Assembly (NCBI GenBank): GCA_019321725.1
Contig: CM033124.1
Coordinates: 2,666,001 to 2,730,000, forward strand
Length of the DNA stretch: 64,000 nt
Direction of reading: 5' to 3'
From: Paulownia fortunei
Lineage: Eukaryota > Streptophyta > Magnoliopsida > Lamiales > Paulowniaceae
In this document: positions 55,710-64,000 of the stretch, piece after piece
Position numbering within the stretch: the stretch's first letter is position 1
Layout of the letters: each line of letters begins with the position of its first letter
Position numbers and translations under genes: made by a program
The notes under the pieces: generated by a model
Seen by the model: the letters and a program-made list of their open reading frames with translations, nothing else
Database searches by the model: none
What the model was told of the DNA's origin: nothing

Positions 55710-58475
55710 AGAAATGAATTACCAAAAATTAAAAAAAAATCATCCATGAAGACTTCAAGAAAATGTTCAACCATGTCACAAAAAATATTAAGCATGCATC
55801 ATTGAAATATAGTTGGTGTATTACATAACCCAAAAGGCATCGTTCGATACGCAAAAGTACCAAAAGGACATGTAAAAGTTGTTTTCTCTTGATCTTCAAG
55901 TGCAATTATAATTTGATTATACCTAAAATATCCATTTAAGAAGTAGTAAAATTCATGTCCCGCAACTCTTTCTAAAATTTGATCCATGAAGAATAGTGAA
56001 AAATGATCTTTTCTAGTAACTGAATTAAGTTTCCTAGTTGGAATTAATTTATTCTTGACTATAATAACTTCAAATTTTTTAGGTAGAACTTGAGTAGGGT
56101 TATCTATTTCCTGTTAGAAATAGGATAAATGATCCATTATCTAAAAGTTTAATGATTTCATTTCTCACTACTTTCATATTAGGATTTAGCTTTCGTTGTA
56201 TCTCTCTAGATGGTTTAACTTTTTTTTTCTACATAGATGTTATGTGTGCAAAATAAAGGAATGATATCTTTAATGTCAGCAATGGTCCATTCTTATGCAT
56301 TTTTAGAGTTTCAATCATCTTACCTTCTTGGGTTGCATCAAGTTTGGACGAAATTATTACTAGAAAAGTTTCATTCTCACCCAAAAAATAGTATTTCAAA
56401 TTAAATAACAAATATTTCAAATCAATTATGGGAGTTTTAATACTTTATGGAATAGATTATACTGTTGATAATGAAAGTTCTTCAAACTTTGATTTCCAAA
56501 TTTTTTTTTGTACCTGTGAAAATTCAGAGATAGTATTAGAGTGTGTCTTTTTACAAATACTTTCACTTTCAAAACAAGTCTCCAATAGATCTGAAGAATT
56601 AGTGATAGTAAAATATTCATGAACAAGTTCTATGATTAAATCCACTTTATGTACTTCTGCAATTTACTTATAAATATTAAACACATTTAGTTCCAAAGTC
56701 ATATTTCCAAATGATAACATTAAAATACCATTCCTACAATTGATCAAAGCATTTGAAGTTGCAAGAAAAGAACGACCTATAATGATAGGAATCCGTGTAT
56801 GTGTATGTAGAACAGGCACTGTGTTTAAAATAATGAAATCGACTAGAAAGTAAAACTTATCAATTTATACCAACACATCTTCTACTATTTCCTTTGAAAC
56901 TTTAATCGAACTATCAACTAGTTGGAGTACAACATAAGTTATTTTAAGTTTTTTCAAACCTAATTGTTCATAAACTGAGAAAGGTAGAAGATTTATATTA
57001 GCACTAAGATCAAACAAAATATTTTACTCTAGTGTTTCCTACGGTACATGAAATAGTTGGACAACTTGTATCTTTGTACTTAGGTCAGGTGAATTGTTGA
57101 ATGATTGAACTAACTAACACTTTTAGTTAAAAATGCCTTCTTTTGTACATGATATTTTTTTTATTGTACACAAATCTTTCAAAAATTTGGCATAAGAAAG
57201 AACTTGGTTGATTGCATCCAACAATGGAATATTAATATTAACTTATTAAAAAAATTTCAGAATTTGAGTTCAATTTTTGAGTTGGTTACAATCTTTGAGG
57301 AAAGAATGTTGGAGATGAATATTTTTCTTTTTCATCATTTTCACACTTATCTTTATTCAACTTACATTTATTGTTAACACTATTTTCATTCTTGAAGGTG
57401 GATTGAAAATTTTCTCCTTGGGATGAATAGTCTTGTCAGTAACTTTTCTACTTTGAAGAATTGTGAACAAATTATCCTCATTGACTGAATTTTCATCTGA
57501 AGAAGAAATATGACACTGAGTGGAAGGATTAATTTGAAATTGAGTAAGAAACTTACCTTTTTCCTGAGGGCGCAAAGAGGCTGTTAGTGTTGAAAGTGTG
57601 TTTTTTTATCTCATTGATGGCTTGTAAAGTTTGATTATTGATGTTTGTTTATTCTTGCAAAGTCTTCTCAAGGGATTTTGTATATGGAGATGGATAAGAA
57701 GAAAAGTTTGGTGGCTTTTGTGAAGTAGCTGTTGGACACAGTTATCATCTCACCAACTAAAATTGGGATGATATCTTCATTGTGTATTGTAAGTTTCAGG
57801 ATATAGAGAATGAAAAGATTTTTTGAATGTGTTCATGAAACTTGCTTGTGCTAAAATATTTGGACATTCATTGGTGGAGTGCCTATAAATTCACAATTGC
57901 TTCAAACTTCTTCCTCTTGCACATATTTGATTTCTTTTAATTTTTTATGTTTCATGGGCTCAACTTTTCTTATTAAACTAGCAATCATTTGATCATTTTC
58001 TTGATTAAGGTAATATTTTTTTTATTACTATTATCAATATTAGATCTAATTAAACCTTTGAAAGAATTAACATTATGCCATGATTGAGAGTTTATGCCAA
58101 ATGGTCTAAATATTCTAAGATTTCATCAGGTTCTTTATCAAGAAATTCACCATTATACATTGTTTTAATAAATTATTTTATTTTAGAAGTTAAACCTTCA
58201 TAAAAAAAAATAATTAAGCGTCATTTTTCAAAATTATGATGTGGGCATGAATTCAATAAACCTTCCCAACATTCAAAGAAAACTTCGTTAAAATTTTGAG
58301 AAAAATTTTGAATTTGTTTTTTCAAATCATTAATTTTATGAGTTTGAAAGATTTTTTTCAAAAATTTAGTTGGCATTTATTGTCAAGTGCTAATTGACCT
58401 AGGTTTTAAAAAATTAAACTAAGTTTATGCTTTGTCGTTTAAAGAAAAAGAAAATAATTTAAGCTTAACAATTTC
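55710..58475 (-). pseudogene. Decayed Athila-like gag-protease-RT body, - strand (arm 2)
   Basis: Mirror copy of 52560-55670. RT motifs FGLCNTPTIFQ and FYYFLNGYFRYNQ lie in 55799-55987. The protease/linker region and gag follow rightward, including the segment matching arm 1 around LTNVTDKTIHPKEKIFNPPS at about 57380-57450. It also carries the TGA right after TIFQ seen in arm 1. At about 58475 it joins copia sequence directly, without an LTR, unlike arm 1. Multiple stops make it non-functional. Confidence 0.85.
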
Positions 58476-60043
58476 AAAAAATACATGAAATGACATCACT
58501 ATCAAAATTCCTTTCACAACTCCTATGGGCAAACACATTGCACCTAAAAATCTGATTTCTTTTAAGCAAAAAAGAACTCTACTCTACTTGTTAGAACAAT
58601 AGTTACAGGAAATCAATGGCATACCTTTGACAAAAGGAACGAGGAACTTTCTTGCCAAACTCTCTCATTCTCACTAATATGAATAATTATCTTATGCTAC
58701 AAATTTGACAAAGACTCATTCTTAGTTGTAGTAAGCTCAACAAAACACATTTTTACATGAGTCTTATACAAATTATTACAAACAACTCATCTCGCAACTA
58801 CTATTGACTCCTTTGTAAGCTTTCATCTTTTATTATCGAAACAATTAACATAACCTCGACGGTCTAATTCCACTCCAAAAATCAGATTCAAACATAAATC
58901 AGGTGCATGGAAAACATTCTTCAAAAAAAATGTGCAACCAATATTCATCCAGATACATACATTACCAACCCCAATAATTTTTGCTTGATTATTGTTTCCA
59001 AACCTGACAGTACCAAAATCTCTAATTTTGTAAGTATTGAAAAACTCATTGTTTGGTGTTGCATGAAAAGAGGCTATTGAATCAATAATTCAATCAGCAT
59101 CTGAATTAGCCATATGCATATAATTTCACTTTTCAAAACATAGCATAACAACATCACCATCAGAAAAAACAATGGCGGTCGTATCTTCCTCATCATCACG
59201 TCCATCTTTTTTTGGTTTTTCTTTTTCTGATCTCTTTCATTTTTCTCATCTTGCTTCCTCTTATAGCAATTTTTTATAACGTGTCCAGGTTTGTGAGAAT
59301 AATAATATTTTCTTGGATCACGAGATTTTGACCGTCTTTTTCCTATGTTGCAATCATTGTCTTTATGTCTTCCATGTGACTCAACGACGAGAGTCTGAGA
59401 GCTTCTGCAACTTATTCTTTCCAATTTGTTTCTTTATTAAATAAGTTATATTTGACCATATCCATAGCCAAAACACCATCAGGAGCAGAATTGCTAAGCG
59501 ACATGACCAAAGTCTCAAAATTGTCTGACAAGGATCTCAATAGAAATAACACTTACATCTTGTCACCAAACTTTAAGCCCATGACTGTTAGTTGATTTAA
59601 GATGCTCTGAAAAGTACTCAAGTGCTTGACAACAGAACTTCCCTCCTTGTACTTTAAATTGACAAGTTGTCTGATCAAGTAAGTTTTGTTTTGAGCATGT
59701 TTTCTCTCGTACATGGCTTCCAATTTCTTCCACATGCTATGAGCATTGGTATCTTAAGTAAAGTGATGAAATATGCTCTAATCAATAAAATGTTGGATCA
59801 TTCCAACAGTCTTAATGTTAAATTGGTTCTATGTCTTCTCATCTTTATCATTGGGCTTAGCTCCACCATTTTCAATTGGATCATAAAGATAATTACAAAA
59901 AGAGAATATCCTCCATTTTTGGCTTCCACACTGTGTAATTATTTATTTTAAACTTAATCATAGTTCCAGTGTCCTCTCTTGCATCCATCGCGAACATGCA
60001 CAGAAAAATTTAAATTTTTCTTGATCTCTGATACCACTTGTTG
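58465..60043 (-). pseudogene. Decayed Ty1/copia gag to pre-integrase, - strand
   Basis: On the minus strand, TGGTATCAGAGATC at about 60036-60022 is a primer-binding site for initiator tRNA-Met. Next comes an ATG at 59988 opening a gag-like frame (MDAREDTGTM...W.PKMED). The UBN2-type gag core is at 59735-59553 (MWKKLEAMYERK, LVNLKYKEGSSVVKHLSTFQ). A zinc knuckle at about 59340 has both first cysteines replaced (YYYSHKPGHVIKNC), and the pre-integrase region reaches 58490. Stops are present (for example soon after DILFL). Integrase, RT and RNase H are absent here. Confidence 0.85.
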
Positions 60044-60215
60044 GAGGAAGTGTGGATGGGCTTCAAAGAAAAATGAGCTACCTAAACCAAAGAAAAAAAC
60101 AAAGAAAAGAAATAATTAAAAAAAAGCATCAAATTCTGCCTATAAATAAGTTCATTCGGAGGAAGCCAAGTAAGAAGCTGAGAGCTTATTCATAAGAGTA
60201 GAGACCATGCCCTAT
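60044..60215 (-). mobile_element. 3' part of the copia 5' LTR, - strand
   Basis: Directly upstream, in the minus orientation, of the tRNA-Met binding site. It contains TGCCTATAAATAAGTTCATT, shared with 47165-47200 and, inverted, with 47580-47610. The similarity fades by about 60215, so the LTR is truncated on its outer side. Confidence 0.65.
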
Positions 60216-61551
60216 TGGGTGTGTTTGGTCATGGTTCGATGATTTTCCATTTGCATCAGATCTAATGGGCATAGAATAGTATATTTCCATATGTGCTAAT
60301 TTTTACAACATTTCCTATTTTTATTCTTTGTCAAATAGCCAATAGATAAAATCTTCCTTGGCTAGGATAATTGGAAAATTATATCGTTAGGCTATTAGTC
60401 TCAAAATAGGTCAAATTTTATTGCATTTCCTAAAAGATACATACAACTGTTTGATTGAACTTTCATCTTTTTGCTTCATTAATCAAGTTCTTTGTCTTGG
60501 ATTTATGTTACCCTTCATGCTTCTCAAATATTAGGAAAAATATTTCTACACCTATTTTCTGAGTTCGTCAAAGCAAAGATTAATGCATTAGTATATTTTA
60601 CATCCTAGGATCTAAGAAGGAAAAATGTTATATGTTTCTCATTATTTTCAAAGAGCAGGGATTAAACCTATTATCTTTGAAGGCAAAATTAGTATAAAAC
60701 GCCTAGGAGGTCACCAAAATTCCATCAGATTTGAATTAGTTATCTAAATCTCAATTTGTATTAGTTAACCCACAACACTTCCTAAGGATCTTGTTATTCT
60801 ATGTTTTTACGGCCATAGTTGAGCTTTTTAGGCCCAAATGTTTCATCACTGGGAGCTTATTACAAAGTTACAATTAATTCAAATGTTACCCAGTTGCTAT
60901 TCATTCTTATGCATTAAAGTTTTTTGGCTGACTAAGGAGCAGATCCAACCATTAAAGTAATACACATGGCTCTAACTACTTTTGCAAGTGTGTATGATAG
61001 ACATTAAACATACTACACCAAGATAGCAACCATTATGTATATTGTAGATCACTTTAACTCTATGGTTGGCAAAACATGCTTGGTCTGTAAGATAAATAAA
61101 ATTAGAAGGTGAAGAGATTGGAGCCTAATAACAGTTATGAAATTATTTCTGAAAAAGGAAACAATATACATAAGATGTTATCTGGTGTTGGAAACCATCA
61201 CATCAAAGACTAAATTATAGGAGTTTTTAGTAATTACTTTGCAGTGTTTAGGCTTAAAGGGGATTTATCAAATCTAAAATTTCAGGTTAACTTGGTACTG
61301 GATAAATATGCATCCTATACAGGTATAAAATTAAAATCAACTTAAAAATTGAGCTCATTTATTGATGTTTTATACTTTATGTTAGATAAGGATAGGGTAT
61401 TTTCTTGATGTTGGAAGCAACTATTATGTTTTGAAGCATTACATGATTAAATTGGATGTTAATTTCTTGTTCTTTTTGCTACCACCTCAGGTGGTGTTTC
61501 ATTTACTTATATATCCTTTATCAGTGCGGCCTTGCTTTAATATTTATTGAT
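60216..61551. other. Intergenic DNA between the retrotransposon cluster and the V-ATPase G pseudogene
   Basis: No gene or repeat family recognised. It is less AT-extreme than the left region and reads like intron or promoter sequence. It may have been the upstream intron or promoter of the following gene before it decayed. Confidence 0.35.
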
Positions 61552-62569
61552 ATGGCAACCAGCAATAGCCAAAATAGAATTCAACTCTTATTAGTTGTAG
61601 AACAAGAAGCTCAGCACATTATCAATACTGCTAGAACTGGTGATAACTCACTCATTACCCTAGTAATTCGTATTTGAATATTTTCCCTGTTGTTGTCTCA
61701 TTTTAAAAACACAGGGGCCCCTTTTAATGAATAAACTATAACATTATAAAGAAAAATGGGTGGAAGAGAATGGAGGTAGTTGAAAATGGAAGAGAGAAAA
61801 TTTGCTCGCCTCCGGCAAGTTTGCACCCTAGTTGTGAGATACAAAGTGTGCACTCAATGAATTTTTGCAACAAATGATATAAATTTAACTTGGCCTTTGA
61901 GTGCAACAAAACAAGGTAGACTGGAGCAGGCAAAAGAAGAGGCTGAGAAGGAAATTGCTGAATTCCGCACTCAAATGGAAGCTGACTTTCAGAGAAAGTT
62001 GGTAGAGATAAGAGTTTAAAGGAAGTAATAAAGAAAGACTTTGTGAAGGTTATTCACATGATGTTTTTGGTTCAATATGCTTTGTATTGCATTATCTATA
62101 CCATAAAAGTTTTCCAAAAATTGGATTGTAATGTAGTTTTATGGGTCCTAAACGATATTTAGAGCACATTCGATTTTTTCTTTTCTTTTTGGGTCACATT
62201 CAAGGAAGCATGTTTCACCTAAATTTCTTTATTTAGCATGTTACTACATCCAAAAATGGTTCTTGTTAAATAACAGTTTTGGGCATGCATGATTCATTGT
62301 GAACTTGTTGACTGTAAAATTTCAATCTATTTGTTTTACCACATGCAATTTTTTTATCATTGGCTATCTGATTGAAAGAAGCTCTAGGAAGTTTAATTGT
62401 TTTGCGCTCTCTTTCTCATATTTGTTTTACATAGTAGTGGAGACTCAGGTGCTAATGTTAAGCGCCTTGAACAAGAAACTGAGACGATCACCTGAAGGCA
62501 GAGGCTTCAAGAATTTCTCCTGATGTTGTTTCCATGCTTCTGAGGCATGTCACTACTGTAAAGAACTAA
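61552..62569 (+). pseudogene. VHA-G: V-type proton ATPase subunit G pseudogene
   Basis: Subunit G is a small (about 110 aa) peripheral-stalk subunit of the vacuolar/endosomal proton pump. Exon 1 (61552-61639) encodes MATSNSQNRIQLLL followed by EQEAQHIINTART. Exon 2 (about 61903-62001) encodes [18 protein letters not shown] and ADFQRKL. Exon 3 (62450-62569) encodes ANVKRLEQETE, then a perfect 26-codon family C-terminus starting HLKAEASRISPDVV and ending VTTVKN. Lesions: a deletion at 62484-62491 puts the tail in another frame, with TGA at 62493-62495. The expected AG acceptor for exon 2 is missing in the right phase. The family EES-GDSG stretch after QRKL has decayed into a TAA. Introns are retained, so it is a duplicated, not processed, pseudogene. 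Confidence 0.88.
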
Positions 62570-64000
62570 GTTCTTGGTTGAGCAGATTGGTTGAGCAGAG
62601 TGGATTAGGACTGTCTGGACTCTAGTGTTCCCCTAATATGTATATCTTGTAATAGATGTTTGTTCGACTTGTTCTTTAGCATATTTTATTTATTGTGCTA
62701 GTGCAAGTGTTGCCCTTTTATAACTTGAATACAATCATTCATTTTTTTCTTTTTGTGTCGATGAACTGTATTTTTTGGGGAAGAACTTCAAAGAATGTCT
62801 ATTGTTCAACTCTTTACCAGTTGTATGTACTCTATTGTTGAGATACCAATCCAATAATGCACTTGATTGTGTCATTTTTAAACCTTTAACGTCATAAGAG
62901 CTTTGTTGCAGTAATGAAATTGTTCATTTCTCCAATCTACTCTCAACTGCATGAGAATGTGTAAAATTTGAAGTTTTAATCACATGGACAAGTAACTTCC
63001 ATGATTTTTTTTCCTTTTTTCGCGGTAGCTTTAAGTATGAAATTTAATTATAGGACTTGGACATTTTTTAAAAGATCGGATTTGGACATTTTGATTTTCT
63101 TAGTTTTTCACAAGGGGCGCCAAATGATGACCTTAATGCACACTCTCAAAGTTATCTTTATCCACATTAAGCAATAGAGGGGAATGGGCAAATTTTTTGC
63201 CAGATTAAGGTATCTAGAAATGGAAACGGGGCAAGTTCGGGGATGAATTTGGTTAAATGTGATACCCATTCAACTAAAGAAAAATTAGAACTGTGAAGTA
63301 TCTTGTCCCACTTCGATTGAGGACCTATCTCACCCCGTTCCAAATATAAAATTTGATGTGTCTAATTTATCTAGACCGCCAACCTATTTAGAAAGTTGAC
63401 CTCGTACTGAATTTGATAAATGGATTTTGGCCCAGATTCAACTTTTTTAGATTATTAGAGTTTGACAACTATTTTTTTTTGGATGATTGATTCATGCATT
63501 TCCTATGGAGCTATTAACATTATTTTCATTCCAAAAAGATTTGTCAAAAAAGAGGTTCACATTATATACTTAGTCCAAATCTCATTATAATAGCACAGTC
63601 ATGCTGTATGCTACAATTCCCTAGAAATCAATTTTATTTTATAGACGTTGGTATGTTGACTGTTTTAGCACACGATTTTGCAACGAACATAAGATTGACG
63701 AGAAAATTGCTTGAGTCAGCCTTATGTTGGTTATCTCATCCCATGATGGTTGTTTTTAACTTTTTAACAAAATAACTTCACACAAATTTTCACTTGCGTG
63801 TTTTTAAGTGGACCTGATGTCAACTTCTGCTCAAACTTTAGGTATAACATTTATTATGGTATATTTCTTACGCATCAAGTGAGCGTGATTTCTTTCCATG
63901 TTTGTTTAATAGATGATCATCTTAATGATTGATTTTATTCTTTGGGACCTTGGATTTGGAAACAAGAATCTTATGATGTGAAATATGTTAGTTAACTCTT
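62570..64000. other. Intergenic DNA with a transposon-like scrap
   Basis: The first 200 bases may be the former 3' UTR of the subunit G gene. Positions about 63210-63430 contain GGAAACGGGGCAAGTTCGGGG and CACCCCGTTCCAAATATAAAA wording like that at 60-190 and 13290-13768, probably pieces of one DNA element family. No gene recognised to the end of the window. Confidence 0.4.

Overview
This is a eudicot nuclear genome segment, most likely from an asterid. It is AT-rich, with multi-exon genes carrying GT-AG introns, plant-type DNA transposons and decayed LTR retrotransposons. There are no bacterial features. Three genes look real, all on the + strand: a GT64 glycosyltransferase of the GINT1 type (18573-26393), a 3-phosphoinositide-dependent protein kinase PDK1 (31442-38566), and a bark-storage-protein-like nucleoside phosphorylase homologue (40966-42942). 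From memory, the Arabidopsis homologues of the first two are adjacent loci (At5g04500 and At5g04510), so this pair looks like an ancient conserved neighbourhood. A broken V-ATPase subunit G gene lies near the right end (61552-62569).

Left region (1-18.3 kb): no protein-coding gene was recognised. It holds a family of locally duplicated non-coding modules. Three copies share a nearly invariant core with a conserved 8-codon micro-ORF. A second duplicated block (6.2-7.2 and 9.8-11.3 kb), an inverted repeat (5.2-5.6 versus 8.4-8.8 kb) and a six-copy 182-bp satellite array (8.6-9.7 kb) also lie here. The rest is AT-rich intergenic DNA with microsatellites and hairpin elements.

Centre (18.3-43 kb): four-exon GINT1 with a 4.5-kb second intron, then an intergenic stretch with a clear hAT-like element (8-bp target duplication) and a Tourist-like MITE, then eleven-exon PDK1. 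PDK1 shows three unusual things: an open, symmetric 129-bp candidate cassette exon, a tandemly duplicated 5' splice site, and a MITE inside intron 4. Next comes another MITE and the phosphorylase-like gene, whose model is in frame but lacks the region normally carrying the catalytic DMES-type motif. Its first intron uses a GC donor.

Right region (43-60.2 kb): minisatellite arrays, followed by a retrotransposon cluster built from nested inverted repeats. It contains Athila-like Ty3/gypsy LTRs in opposite orientations, two head-to-head copies of the same decayed gag-protease-RT body meeting near 55.69 kb, and pieces of one Ty1/copia element on both strands. After it come the V-ATPase G pseudogene and unannotated intergenic DNA to 64 kb. 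No tRNA, rRNA, CRISPR or known miRNA was recognised. All gene models were made by eye from splice sites, reading phase and remembered homologues, without any database search.
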